From PALSA-1006 sp037140475 (GTDB lineage: Bacteria; Pseudomonadota; Gammaproteobacteria; Burkholderiales; Gallionellaceae): DNA of 64,000 bases. The notes under the pieces are model-generated. The model saw only the letters and a program-made list of their open reading frames with translations. It searched no databases and was not told where the DNA came from. Both the position numbers and the translations under genes were made by a program. Shown here piece by piece: positions 36,099 to 45,075 of this stretch. Each line of letters opens with the position of its first letter. Position 1 is the stretch's first letter. The DNA is taken from the NCBI GenBank assembly GCA_037140475.1, contig JBAXEJ010000003.1, positions 14,952 through 78,951 of the forward strand, written 5' to 3'.

Positions 36099-36162
36099 TT
36101 TGTAGGTCGGGTTTGAGCGTGTATTGTTTGGGCTTTCGCCCCGTACAACCAGGGCCTACAAA
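36099..36162. repeat. Short MITE-like intergenic repeat, TTTGTAGG...CCTACAAA ends
   Basis: 64 bases between the Rieske and EamA genes with 8-base perfect terminal inverted repeats. Internal GTCGGGTTTGAGC resembles the repeats at 1247 and 47529. It is almost the only content of the 109-base gap. Confidence 0.65.
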
Positions 36163-36193
36163 GACACTTACGCCGCAAGCGGCAAGAAATTAG

Positions 36194-37033
36194 ATGGGCG
36201 CACTGTGGATGTTGGTTGCTGGCTTGCTCTTCGCTTGCATGGGCGTTTTCGTCAAACTTGGCGCCGCTCACTTTTCCAATGTTGAGCTCGTTTTCTACCG
36301 CTCCTTCATCGGCCTATTTGTGGTCTACGCCTTAATCAAACAACAGCGCGGCTCACTGCGCACCCCTTACTGGCGCGGACATTTGTGGCGCGGCCTATCC
36401 GGCTCGATTGCGCTGATGTTATTTTTCTACTGCATAACCGTACTACCCCTTGCCACCGCCATCACGCTTAACTACACCTCACCTCTGTTTCTGACGATTC
36501 TCACCATGTGGATTTTCCATGAGCGCTTTCACCTCCCTTTGGTTTCTGCAATTTTGCTTGGCTTCATCGGCACCATATTGCTACTACATCCGACACTCGA
36601 AAAAGAACAAATCCTCCCGGGCCTACTGGGTTTAATTTCAGGACTACTAGCCGGCGTAGCGATGTTTAACGTGCGTCAACTGGGCGCACTTGGCGAACCC
36701 GAATGGCGTGTTGTATTTTACTTTAGCCTCATCGCATCTATCTTTGGTGGCGTCGGCATGCTACTAACTGAAACACATCCGATTACACTCGACAGCATCC
36801 CGTTGCTACTAGGCTTAGGCATTAGCGCCACCTTGGCGCAGCTCGCCCTCACTCGAGCGTACACCAGAGGCAGCACGTTGGTCGCCAGTACCTTGTCGTA
36901 CAGCACAATCGTATTCGCCAGCGTATTTGGAATTTTTTTGTGGGACGAGACACTTCCGGTAGAAGGATGGCTCGGCATCGCACTCATCATTAGCAGTGGT
37001 GTGTTAAGCTTTCGCACATCACCTAGACATTAA
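36194..37033 (+). CDS. DMT-superfamily transporter (EamA)
   Basis: A 279-residue protein with ten hydrophobic segments in two five-helix EamA halves, typical of drug/metabolite exporters. The first half ends around GFIGTILLLHP (~138) and the second carries LGLGISATLAQLALTRAY and WLGIALIISSGVL. Substrate unknown. It lies downstream of the Rieske gene and 15 bases upstream of the SpoIIAA-like gene, all plus strand. Confidence 0.93.
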   Translation: MGALWMLVAGLLFACMGVFVKLGAAHFSNVELVFYRSFIGLFVVYALIKQQRGSLRTPYWRGHLWRGLSGSIALMLFFYCITVLPLATAITLNYTSPLFLTILTMWIFHERFHLPLVSAILLGFIGTILLLHPTLEKEQILPGLLGLISGLLAGVAMFNVRQLGALGEPEWRVVFYFSLIASIFGGVGMLLTETHPITLDSIPLLLGLGISATLAQLALTRAYTRGSTLVASTLSYSTIVFASVFGIFLWDETLPVEGWLGIALIISSGVLSFRTSPRH

Positions 37034-37048
37034 GTAAAGAAGGAAATC

Positions 37049-37396
37049 ATGATTACCATTCAACAAACCAACAATCTGCTCAATATCGCCGTACTCGGCG
37101 AATTCACCATTGCCGACTTCAAACAGTTTGAAGAAAACGCTAGCTACAAGCTCAAAACGCCAGGCGAAATTGATTTGCTATTTGATCTGCGCGGCATGAT
37201 CGACTACACCGCCGATGTTGCTTGGGAAGAGATTAAATTTTTCAGCCGTGAACACCAGCATGATTTCAGCAAAATCGCCGTCGTAACTGATGATCAGTGG
37301 ATTACTTGGCAAGCATGGTTATCGCGCATTTTTGTTGATGCTGACATTCGCGTATTTAGTGATTACGAAGAAGCGCAGGCGTGGGTTCAGGGCTAA
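37049..37396 (+). CDS. SpoIIAA-like (STAS-fold) protein
   Basis: A 115-residue protein of the SpoIIAA-like/DUF3478 group: IAVLGEFTIADFKQFEE, LLFDLRGMIDYTADVAWEEIKFF, KIAVVTDDQWITWQAWL and DIRVFSDYEEAQAWV. Members have a STAS-related fold but lack a clear phosphorylatable Ser of anti-sigma antagonists here. AAGGAA lies 7 bases before the ATG. It meets the PDC-sensor gene tail to tail with a 4-base overlap. Confidence 0.88.
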   Translation: MITIQQTNNLLNIAVLGEFTIADFKQFEENASYKLKTPGEIDLLFDLRGMIDYTADVAWEEIKFFSREHQHDFSKIAVVTDDQWITWQAWLSRIFVDADIRVFSDYEEAQAWVQG

Positions 37397-38358
37397 GTTT
37401 TGCTTGAAGTAATGCCTCGCCAAAATTCGTTTTCTTTGCACAAAAATTCATCATAGGGAATGTAGTGAGATCCGTCACAAGAAAACGTTAAGCCGACTAA
37501 GCCGTTAAATATACTTAACGTACCCGAGCGCAAATAAAACATATCGTCCAACAAACGTAGCGTACGAAACTCCTCTAACACCTCACGCACCCGGCCCATT
37601 GGCACCATCGCTGTTTCAGGGTAGGTCGCGCGAGGAAACGCAAAACAAATATCAGGATCAATCAGCGCTTCAATATCCAACATGCGATAACGGTAGGGGT
37701 CTTCCATCACCCACACAATCGCACGGCTACTCGAAAAGTGCAGCATCACATGAAACACGCCGTGATAAAGCATTAGTTCGGTCACAACCCCAATCACGGT
37801 ATCGATATGCTGATCCATTAAACTCTCAGCACGGGTTTGTTGAAACACGGTGCTACGAATAGACGGATCGCCTTTAACCTGCTGCCAGTGGCGTGGTTCC
37901 TCATATAGCGCGCTAGTCAATGGCAAGTCGCGCAAACCAAAATAAACGCCGATGTACCCCAGTAGATTGCCCGATAAGTCCCGCACACTTTGCGTTGCAG
38001 TAAGCGAGGGGCGACGTTCCTGCAAACTGATGTAAGCACCCGACAAGGTAAATTCAGCATGCTCGGCTAGCTCACCCAAATAAGGGCGCATCGAGCGATC
38101 TCGCCCCAAACCCATCTGCGGGCCTTCATGGCTGATATTGTCGGTCAACTGAATCAAATTCTCATCCAGCACATAAAGATGCTTGCAGTAAGGCAACTCC
38201 TTCAGCGCATCGCCCAACAAAGATTCAAGTTGTGAGCGATCTCCCCATACGTTTGCACATTTCAAGGCAAGCTGATGCAACGGCTCGCGCAGCACGGTCG
38301 CGAGTAGGGCGCGCTGTTGTGCCACACTTTCCTGTAGCGCATTTTTTAAAGGGCTCAT
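37393..38358 (-). CDS. PDC/dCache-type sensor domain protein without transmitter
   Basis: A 321-residue protein. Residues ~10-150 look like a PDC (PAS-like) sensor: LPYCKHLYVLDENLIQLTDNI, GLGRDRSMRPYLGEL, LSGAYISLQERRPSLTATQSV and LLGYIGVYFGLRDL. I see no membrane segment, so it is probably cytoplasmic, unusual for PDC domains. The C-terminal half (~180-320) is not recognised. It lies 73 bases downstream of a Ser/Thr kinase gene on the same strand, suggesting a signalling role together. No output domain (kinase, GGDEF, methyl-acceptor) is seen. Confidence 0.75.
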   Translation of the reverse strand: MSPLKNALQESVAQQRALLATVLREPLHQLALKCANVWGDRSQLESLLGDALKELPYCKHLYVLDENLIQLTDNISHEGPQMGLGRDRSMRPYLGELAEHAEFTLSGAYISLQERRPSLTATQSVRDLSGNLLGYIGVYFGLRDLPLTSALYEEPRHWQQVKGDPSIRSTVFQQTRAESLMDQHIDTVIGVVTELMLYHGVFHVMLHFSSSRAIVWVMEDPYRYRMLDIEALIDPDICFAFPRATYPETAMVPMGRVREVLEEFRTLRLLDDMFYLRSGTLSIFNGLVGLTFSCDGSHYIPYDEFLCKENEFWRGITSSKT

Positions 38359-38431
38359 TATTGCCTGACCTCATAGAACATTAACTTTTCACGGCGATCA
38401 TCGCCGAAATCAGTTAAAAATTGATGACAAC

Positions 38432-39724
38432 TCAACTCGACTCTTGGTTATCGCTTAACAAATGTGAAATGCGAGTATTCGCCACAGAGAGACGCTTCAC
38501 CAGCATACGTAAAAACACCTCACTAAATTGATAGCGACATCCTTGTGATGCTTTAGCTAAAACTTCTGGATCAATTTCGATTAACGTTAAATGGGTTTTG
38601 GCCACCACATCAGCAGAGCGCTTAGATTCTTTTTCAGCCAGATGCGCCATTTCGCCAAAACATTCGCCTTTGTGCAATATGCCTAGCAGGCGCTCTTGTT
38701 TCAATACCTTGACGGTACCCTGCGCCAAAATATAAAAATGCCGCCCTTCTTCACCCTCGGTAATGAGGTGATGATCGGCATCAAATTTATGCCACACGCT
38801 GATACGCAACACTTCCCACAACTCAACATCGGTGAAGTTTTTAAAGAATGACAACGAGCGGACTGTATCGAATTTCTCGGTATCAAAAAATTCTGCCTGC
38901 GGCTCTACGCTATAGCTGATAAAGGCAACAAGATCTCGCGCGAACTCATCCCACGTTTGATAGCGTTGCTTAGTGTCCTTTGACATCGCGCGCAACACGA
39001 TGGCATCCAACTCTTTAGGGATTTCTGGGCGGAACGTACTGGGCGGTGGCGGCTCGATGTTCATGATCTGGTAAATCATGCTGTAGTTATTCGCCGCATC
39101 GTAGGGAAGCCGCCCTGTCAACATGCGATACATCGTGACACCCAAAGAAAAAATATCCGTTTGGTGATTGAGTACCTGCTCTTTGATTTGTTCGGGCGAC
39201 ATGTAGGCAGGAGAACCTACGCCGCTCACCTGCGTACTTTGCTGACTATCCAACATTGCCGCGCCGAAATCCGAAATCTTAATATCACTCTCGCCACATA
39301 ACAAAATATTGGCCGGTTTAATGTCGCGGTGTATCACGCCTTGATACTGCGCGTATTCCAATGCCTTACAACATTTATAAACAATCTCGGCCGCTCGGCT
39401 CAAGCTAAGCAAATTGTCGACCTCAGCAATACGCTCCAAGGTTTCGCCCTCAACGTACTCCATGACGATGTAGTTCACATCACCATCCATCATGGCATCA
39501 TGAATTTTTACAATGTGGGGGTGTGATAACTTTCCAGCGAGCGAGGCTTCGGTCAGCAACAGCTTGCGATATATTTTAGCGGTGGAGCTGTCATGTAACT
39601 TATCAAAGTTAAACAGCTTCAATGCCACCTGCTGATTGCTAAAAGGGTCTAACGCCAAGTACACGACGCTTGTCGCACCGCGGCCTAACTCTTTAACGAT
39701 CTGATATTTGCCGATGTTGTCCAT
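38432..39724 (-). CDS. Ser/Thr protein kinase fused to a cyclic-nucleotide-binding domain
   Basis: A 430-residue Hanks-type kinase. N-terminal catalytic domain (1-~260): GRGATSVVYLAL (P-loop), VALKLF (Lys), HRDIKPANILL (catalytic loop), ISDFGAAML (DFG) and SPAYMSPEQ. The C-terminal 150 residues are a cyclic-nucleotide-binding domain (FFKNFTDVELWEVL, GEEGRHFYILAQGTVKV, GECFGEMAHLAEKESKRSA). No membrane segment separates them, so a soluble, ligand-controlled kinase is likely. ATG 39724 (MDNIGKYQIV) is preferred over 39739. Followed by the PDC gene. Confidence 0.9.
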   Translation of the reverse strand: MDNIGKYQIVKELGRGATSVVYLALDPFSNQQVALKLFNFDKLHDSSTAKIYRKLLLTEASLAGKLSHPHIVKIHDAMMDGDVNYIVMEYVEGETLERIAEVDNLLSLSRAAEIVYKCCKALEYAQYQGVIHRDIKPANILLCGESDIKISDFGAAMLDSQQSTQVSGVGSPAYMSPEQIKEQVLNHQTDIFSLGVTMYRMLTGRLPYDAANNYSMIYQIMNIEPPPPSTFRPEIPKELDAIVLRAMSKDTKQRYQTWDEFARDLVAFISYSVEPQAEFFDTEKFDTVRSLSFFKNFTDVELWEVLRISVWHKFDADHHLITEGEEGRHFYILAQGTVKVLKQERLLGILHKGECFGEMAHLAEKESKRSADVVAKTHLTLIEIDPEVLAKASQGCRYQFSEVFLRMLVKRLSVANTRISHLLSDNQESS

Positions 39725-39824
39725 TGCATTCCAAGCCACTCAGTAAGTTCATTTTGAGGGTTAAACAAAAAAGTGTCCATGACCCATATGGGAACTAAAC
39801 TCCAAAGCGGCTATCATACCGCCC

Positions 39825-41246
39825 ATGAAAAAACTGCTTCTCCCACTGCTCTGCTCTCTCACCCTAACTTGCCACGCCGATGGCTTGCCGGATTTGGGTG
39901 ATGCCTCGCAAGAGATGATTTCGCCTCAGCAAGAGCGCATGATCGGCGAACAAAGCATGTATCAAATTCGCGCTAATAAGAGTTATCTCGATGATGCAGA
40001 AATAGCCGATTACCTCAATCAGCTCGGCGGCATACTCATCGCCAACAGCGGCGAACCCACACAGGCGTATGAGTTTTTTGCGATTAATGAAAACGCCATT
40101 AACGCCTTCGCCATGCCCGGCGGCTTTATCGGCGTCAACACAGGATTAATTTTGCTCGCGCAAAATGAGTCAGAACTTGCCTCGGTGTTGAGCCATGAAG
40201 TCGCACACGTCACGCAACATCACCTTGCGCGCATGGTATCTGGCCAAAAATACGACACGCTCGCCGCAATGGCCGCGATTGCAGTCGCCATCATCGCCGC
40301 ACGTGACAACCCACAAGCTGCCACTGCCGCCATTTATGGCGCACAAGGCGGCGCGATGCAACGCCAACTCAACTTCACTCGCACCTACGAGCAAGAGGCC
40401 GATCGCATTGGGCTAACTACGTTGCAAAAGTCCGGCTTCGACACTCGTGCCATGCCCGCTTTTTTTGAAAAAATGCAACGTGCCACACGCATAGCGGAAG
40501 GAAATACGCCCACCTATTTGCGCACTCACCCCGTCACCGCAGAACGCATTGCTGATGTGGGAAACCGCGTGCAACAACAGCCTTTCCACCTTGTACCAGA
40601 CAGTTTGAATTTTCAGCTCGTCCGCGCAAAATTAAATGCCTCGGTAAAGTCTCCTAGTGAGGGCATCGCATTTTTTACTTCCGCACTCGGCGAACAAAAA
40701 TTTGGCAACCCCATTGCACAGCGCTATGGATTAACGCTTGCGCTGTTACGCGCTAATCAAATCAAACGTGCGGAGCAAGAGTTCGCCATCTTGCAACAGC
40801 AAGCGCCGACCAATGCCATGATCACCACCCTTGCTGGCAAACTAAAGCGCGCTGACGGCCAAGATAAAAATATCGCCGCTTTTTATCGCACCGCCACGCA
40901 AACTTTTCCGCAATATCGTGCATTGATTTACGACTATGCCGATGTATTACTACAAGACAGACACTTTGATGAAGCTCTGAAATTACTGAACGAAAAAATA
41001 CTCACCTATCCAAACGACGCCAAGCTGTACGAACTACAGGCAAGAACCTTTTCGGCATTGGGCAGAGTGCAAGAAGAACACCACGCACTGGCCTACAACT
41101 TCATTTTGCATGGCAACCTACGCGCCTCGGTTGAACAGCTAGAGCTAGCGAAACAAGCGGGAACAGATTACTACGAGCTTTCGACGATAGAGGCTGAACT
41201 GAAACAGTTTAAGGAGATTTTGGCTGCGCAGCGGAAGCGGAATTAG
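39825..41246 (+). CDS. bepA: M48-family metalloprotease with TPR, BepA-like
   Basis: Periplasmic protease and chaperone for outer-membrane protein quality control. It has 473 residues with a signal peptide ending LTCHA (residue ~18). The zinc motif is LSHEVAHVTQHH (HEVAH), with a third ligand in the ERE/EADRIGL region (TYEQEADRIGL). The C-terminal half (~270-470) is TPR-like. Family length in E. coli is about 487, matching well. The 3' end overlaps a convergent gene by 38 bases. It is divergent from the kinase gene with an 85-base or longer gap. Confidence 0.92.
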   Translation: MKKLLLPLLCSLTLTCHADGLPDLGDASQEMISPQQERMIGEQSMYQIRANKSYLDDAEIADYLNQLGGILIANSGEPTQAYEFFAINENAINAFAMPGGFIGVNTGLILLAQNESELASVLSHEVAHVTQHHLARMVSGQKYDTLAAMAAIAVAIIAARDNPQAATAAIYGAQGGAMQRQLNFTRTYEQEADRIGLTTLQKSGFDTRAMPAFFEKMQRATRIAEGNTPTYLRTHPVTAERIADVGNRVQQQPFHLVPDSLNFQLVRAKLNASVKSPSEGIAFFTSALGEQKFGNPIAQRYGLTLALLRANQIKRAEQEFAILQQQAPTNAMITTLAGKLKRADGQDKNIAAFYRTATQTFPQYRALIYDYADVLLQDRHFDEALKLLNEKILTYPNDAKLYELQARTFSALGRVQEEHHALAYNFILHGNLRASVEQLELAKQAGTDYYELSTIEAELKQFKEILAAQRKRN

Positions 41247-42891
41247 TTTTTATTGATTTCCTCCACGCCACCATTGTACAAGCCATTTCATTCCCCAGCT
41301 CGCACCCCCTCTCCATTTGCCGCGATGCTTGCTCTTTTTCGTGCAACCCCATTAGCGCCAACCCTTTTCCATAATAAGCCCGCCCTTCATCCGGCTTAAT
41401 TGCAATCTGCGCTTCAAATTCCGCAATTGCTTCCTGACAACGCCCTGCAGTTACTAAAGCTATTCCTAACTGATAACGAAGTGTGGTTAGTTGCGGGCTT
41501 GCTACAGCTGCCCTTTGAAAATCAGCAATTGCCCCCTCCATTTTTCCCATAACCATTTCAGCCTGACCTCTGTTATAAAAAATCCGGTCAGCCCCCGGCT
41601 CGCGTTCGCTCTGCAACAATCGAGCGGCATCGTTCCACAAACGATAGTTATCGGCGAATACCCACAGACGATTCAAAGTCAGCGGTATAAACAGCAATGC
41701 AACAAGACTCAACACAACTATCGTCCTCCGGCTAGGCAGTTTGTTCAGCCACAACGGGATAACCAACATCATACCCGGCAGCCACAGATAACTGCGGTAG
41801 AGCACAAACGGCTCCTGCACCCGAATGGATGAAAATTCCACCACAAACTGCAACCAAGGATATAGCAGCGCAAAACCCGCCAGCCCTGTCGCCCCACCTC
41901 GCAACAGTAGCCTAATGGCAACATAGCCGTACACCACAAAGCCAACCAACCCCAGCCAACCTTGCCATGCGGTGACCGATGAAACAAAAGACTCACGCAT
42001 GTCAATCGACATCCAAGCAGGATTAGGCAACAGCCATAACCACAGATACTTGAAAAACAAACCAGCCTGCGTCAGCACACTCAAAAGGTGCAACACAGGA
42101 GTGCTCTCGATTATTCCATGCTGCTCAAATAAATTTGCAGCCATCGCTTCATAGGGTGTGCCGAACACCCCCTTGGCTCGCAACATCACCAGTACCGCAA
42201 TAACAAAAAAAGCTATCCAGCTCACCCAGAGGTCGCGCTTTATGGCAACGATTTTCGTACGTAACAAAATAGTTTGCGCCGCTAATACCGCTGGCATCAT
42301 CAGGCTATGCTCCTTGGAAAAGCACGCCAAGAAATAAGCCGCCACTGCGAAGGCCAGCCAGCGCTTTTGTCTCGATAGCAATCCGCGCAGATATGCCAAT
42401 TGCATAAGTAGAGAGAACAGAGTTGCCATCAAAATGCTACGTTCAACCACATAGCCAACGGCGTAAACCGCTACAGGGTGAATAGCGAAAAATAGCGCGC
42501 CAAACCAAGCCCCCCAAATAAGCGTGGATGAGTTTTCAGTCTCTGCTTTGACCTCGCCAATCAATCGACGCAGCAAAAAGAACAGCAAGATGACATTCGC
42601 CACATGTAGCAGCAGATTGCCTAGGTGGAAGAAATGCGTCACCGCATCGCTAAATATAGCCGCCGTCCAATTTAGGCTTGCATAGGGCAGGCCACGCAAG
42701 TCGAAGAGAAATAATGGACTGACAGAATAGCTAGAGGTATTGCCAGTAAAATAAGGCAGGTCATCAAACACAAATGGACTGCCGAGAAACGGCAAATAAA
42801 TCAGACATACTGCTATAAAAAGAGAATATGTCCAGACACGTTTATATTTGCCAAAGTAATTCCGCAATCTTGCGCGATAAGACATATTCAT
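41209..42891 (-). CDS. Multi-TM glycosyltransferase-like protein with C-terminal TPR (TMTC-like)
   Basis: A 560-residue protein with 10-12 membrane segments and TPR motifs over ~430-545 (RADRIFYNRGQAEMVMGKME, TTLRYQLGIALVTAGRCQEA, GRAYYGKGLALMGLHEKEQ). The first periplasmic loop has FVFDDLPYF, like the acidic pair of GT-C glycosyltransferases. This build (GT-C-like plus TPR) resembles TMTC/DUF1736-type proteins. It follows a type IV pilin gene on the same strand after a terminator, so O-glycosylation of the pilin is a plausible role (inference). Other possibilities are polymer ligation or a lipid-linked sugar transferase. Confidence 0.65.
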   Translation of the reverse strand: MNMSYRARLRNYFGKYKRVWTYSLFIAVCLIYLPFLGSPFVFDDLPYFTGNTSSYSVSPLFLFDLRGLPYASLNWTAAIFSDAVTHFFHLGNLLLHVANVILLFFLLRRLIGEVKAETENSSTLIWGAWFGALFFAIHPVAVYAVGYVVERSILMATLFSLLMQLAYLRGLLSRQKRWLAFAVAAYFLACFSKEHSLMMPAVLAAQTILLRTKIVAIKRDLWVSWIAFFVIAVLVMLRAKGVFGTPYEAMAANLFEQHGIIESTPVLHLLSVLTQAGLFFKYLWLWLLPNPAWMSIDMRESFVSSVTAWQGWLGLVGFVVYGYVAIRLLLRGGATGLAGFALLYPWLQFVVEFSSIRVQEPFVLYRSYLWLPGMMLVIPLWLNKLPSRRTIVVLSLVALLFIPLTLNRLWVFADNYRLWNDAARLLQSEREPGADRIFYNRGQAEMVMGKMEGAIADFQRAAVASPQLTTLRYQLGIALVTAGRCQEAIAEFEAQIAIKPDEGRAYYGKGLALMGLHEKEQASRQMERGCELGNEMACTMVAWRKSIKTNSASAAQPKSP

Positions 42892-42898
42892 TACCTAC

Positions 42899-42928
42899 AA
42901 AAAACAAACCCCTCCGAGGAGGGGTTTG
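42899..42928 (-). terminator. Rho-independent terminator after the pilin gene
   Basis: 10-bp perfect stem (CAAACCCCTC/GAGGGGTTTG, 42905-42928) followed on the minus strand by six U (42899-42904). It lies between the pilin stop and the downstream TPR gene, so the latter would need readthrough or its own promoter. Confidence 0.9.
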
Positions 42929-42947
42929 CGTTAAACACAGTCAACTA

Positions 42948-43442
42948 TTAGCAACCAAAGTACTTAATCGCAATTGGGTCAGTAATAGTTTTAGCGTTAC
43001 ATGTCCATGTAATCGCTGTTCCACCGCCGGTAGCGCGCAGTGTTATGGTCAATGCATCGATTGTCGTAGCTTTGATACCAGCAAGTTTCAACTGCATGTC
43101 TACAACAGTTGGAGTGCCAGCTGCCGTTGTTACGATCAATTCACTTACTTCAGCCGGTAGGTTAGGCGTATTTGCAAGACCGATCGAGCTAAACAAACCA
43201 CCAGCTGCGGATGCCGCTACGGCAGTTACAGCTGTTTCAGTTCCCACTGGGAAAGAAGCGTTTTCTTGAAAGTATTGAGCAAGAGCCAACTTAACTGGAT
43301 CCAAAGTGGATTGCACTTTAGACAACTTTGCTTTAACGATGTAGTCCTGATACGCAGGAATCGCTACTGCAGCCAGAATACCGATAATCGCTACCACGAT
43401 CATCAATTCAATCAATGTAAAACCTTTTTGGATTTGTTTCAT
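42948..43442 (-). CDS. pilA: Type IV major pilin (PilA-like)
   Basis: A 164-residue prepilin from ATG 43442 with AAGGAG eight to nine bases upstream. The leader MKQIQKG precedes the prepilin cut, then FTLIELMIVVAIIGILAAVAIPAYQDYI with Glu5. Two Cys (TWTC and YFGC at the end) are expected to form the D-region disulfide. The segment ASAAGGLFSSIG and following is low in charge. The transcript ends at a strong terminator. A sigma-54 promoter sits upstream (43497-43511), as is known for pilA in Pseudomonas and Geobacter under PilSR control. It is separate from the MSHA clusters in this window. Confidence 0.93.
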   Translation of the reverse strand: MKQIQKGFTLIELMIVVAIIGILAAVAIPAYQDYIVKAKLSKVQSTLDPVKLALAQYFQENASFPVGTETAVTAVAASAAGGLFSSIGLANTPNLPAEVSELIVTTAAGTPTVVDMQLKLAGIKATTIDALTITLRATGGGTAITWTCNAKTITDPIAIKYFGC

Positions 43443-43490
43443 GTTGTTGCTCCTTTGTTGTTGAAGGGTACACACGAGGTGTGCGCCCAG

Positions 43491-43550
43491 TTAGATGCAG
43501 GATACGTGCCAGCCATATTTATCTGCCATTCCCGCGCAGGCTGCATCTAA
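43491..43550. repeat. 10-base inverted repeat framing the pilin promoter
   Basis: TTAGATGCAG (43491-43500) and CTGCATCTAA (43541-43550) are perfect complements 40 bases apart. The left arm contains the -12 element of the sigma-54 promoter and the -24 element lies between the arms. An operator, a mRNA stem excluded by transcription start, or chance are all possible; a 10/10 match makes chance unlikely. Confidence 0.7.
43497..43511 (-). promoter_or_regulatory. Sigma-54 promoter of the pilin gene
   Basis: TGGCACGTATCCTGC on the minus strand fits the consensus TGGCACG-N4-TTGC with one change (C for T in the -12 box). GG and GC are correctly spaced. Predicted start is near 43485, a 40-base leader before ATG 43442. 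A GTGAC-N7-GTCAC inverted repeat at 43652-43668, ~140 bases upstream, is in the range of an activator (PilR-like) binding site. Confidence 0.8.
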
Positions 43551-43674
43551 TAAATCATCAACAAATTGATTGCATTACACTATTTTTAATAGCTTTCAAC
43601 GCTGGCCTCGCGCCTGCGCAGGAATATCGGTATCAAATTCGGTCAGTTTAAGTGACAATTTTCGTCACTATTCT

Positions 43675-44871
43675 TTAACCAACCGTCACCCGCCCGAACT
43701 TGCGCTTGCCCACCTGCGCCACAACCACTGCGCCCGCCTTGATTTGTAGGGATTTATCGCTGATCTTTTCTCCATCCAGCTTAACCGCCCCCGCCTCAAT
43801 CATGCGCATCGCCTCTGAGGTACTAGCAACCAGATTGGCTTGTTTAAGCATTTGGGGCACGCCGATAGTGCCGTCCGTGCTGGTCACGGTGATTTCTGGC
43901 ATGTCATCCGGCAACACGCCTTTTTGGAAACGCGCCTCAAATTCAGTGAGCGCGTCTTCGGCTGCTTTTTTGGAATGGAAGCGAGCGACGATCTCTTGCG
44001 CCAGCAACACTTTAATGTCACGCGGGTTGCGACCATTCAACACTTCTTCATGCCATTGCGCAATGGTGGTAAGGCTTTCAAAAGAAAGCAGCTCCAGATA
44101 GCGCCACATCAATTTATCTGAAATAGACATGATTTTGCCGAACATGTCTTGTGGTGCATCGGTGATGCCGATGTAGTTGCCCAACGACTTGGACATTTTA
44201 TTGACGCCGTCTAAACCTTCAAGCAAGGGCATGGTGAGCACGCACTGAGGTGCTTGGCCAAAGTGTTTTTGCAGTTCGCGCCCCATCAACAAGTTAAATT
44301 TTTGATCAGTGCCGCCTAGCTCGATGTCGGCTTTGAGAGCCACAGAATCATAGCCTTGAACCAGCGGGTAGATAAACTCATGAATGGCAATCGGCTGATT
44401 ATTTTTGTAGCGTTTAGAAAAATCATCGCGCTCCAGCATTTGCGCTACCGTGTGAGTGGCCGCCAACCGAATTAAATCGACTGCGCTGAACTTATCCATC
44501 CAAGTGGAGTTAAACACCACTTCCGTCTTGGCGGGGTCGAGCACCTTAAACACTTGATCTTTGTAACTTTGCGCATTCGTTAGCACTTGCTCGCGCGTCA
44601 ACGGTGGGCGGGTGGCGTTTTTACCCGTTGGGTCGCCAATCATGCCGGTGAAGTCGCCAATCAGGAATAAGGCGTGATGGCCCAAATCCTGCAACTGACG
44701 CATCTTGTTTAATAGAACAGTGTGGCCGAGGTGCAAATCAGGCGCGGTTGGATCAAAACCCGCTTTAATTCGCAGCGGGCTACTTTTTGCAAGCTTTTGT
44801 TTTAATTCGCTTTCTATTAAAAGCTCTTCGGCGCCACGCTTAATAATGTCTAGGGTATTTTGCTGAGTCAT
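43675..44871 (-). CDS. tyrS: Tyrosyl-tRNA synthetase
   Basis: Class I synthetase for tRNA-Tyr. It has 398 residues of the TyrRZ-like bacterial type: HLGHTVLLNKMRQ (HIGH), GFDPTAPDLHLGH, GGTDQKFNLLMGR and NKMSKSLGN (KMSKS). The C-terminal S4-like domain (EAMRMIEAGAVKLDGEKI) binds RNA. ATG 44871 gives the usual start. It is divergent from the M23 peptidase gene over ~200 bases. Confidence 0.97.
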   Translation of the reverse strand: MTQQNTLDIIKRGAEELLIESELKQKLAKSSPLRIKAGFDPTAPDLHLGHTVLLNKMRQLQDLGHHALFLIGDFTGMIGDPTGKNATRPPLTREQVLTNAQSYKDQVFKVLDPAKTEVVFNSTWMDKFSAVDLIRLAATHTVAQMLERDDFSKRYKNNQPIAIHEFIYPLVQGYDSVALKADIELGGTDQKFNLLMGRELQKHFGQAPQCVLTMPLLEGLDGVNKMSKSLGNYIGITDAPQDMFGKIMSISDKLMWRYLELLSFESLTTIAQWHEEVLNGRNPRDIKVLLAQEIVARFHSKKAAEDALTEFEARFQKGVLPDDMPEITVTSTDGTIGVPQMLKQANLVASTSEAMRMIEAGAVKLDGEKISDKSLQIKAGAVVVAQVGKRKFGRVTVG

Positions 44872-45075
44872 CGTTCAATTCTATTTGTGGTCAATACGCA
44901 ATTGGCCGCTTATCGGGATCAGGCTGCCACTCATCGTCAACGTCAATCCATTTGTTCCAAAGATAAAGGAATACCTCGGCGGGCTTTGAGGCAATGCGGC
45001 TTTCTGGTAAAGTGGCGCCCAATTCGCGAACTAGTGTTCGTCAAAACCGATTCATTGCAGCCTTGGGAGGCGCGA

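Noticed and set aside
44860..45075. N-terminal extension of the M23 peptidase gene to 44860
   Set aside because: It overlaps the tyrS start, and the strong GGGAGG site with a signal anchor appears only at 45076.
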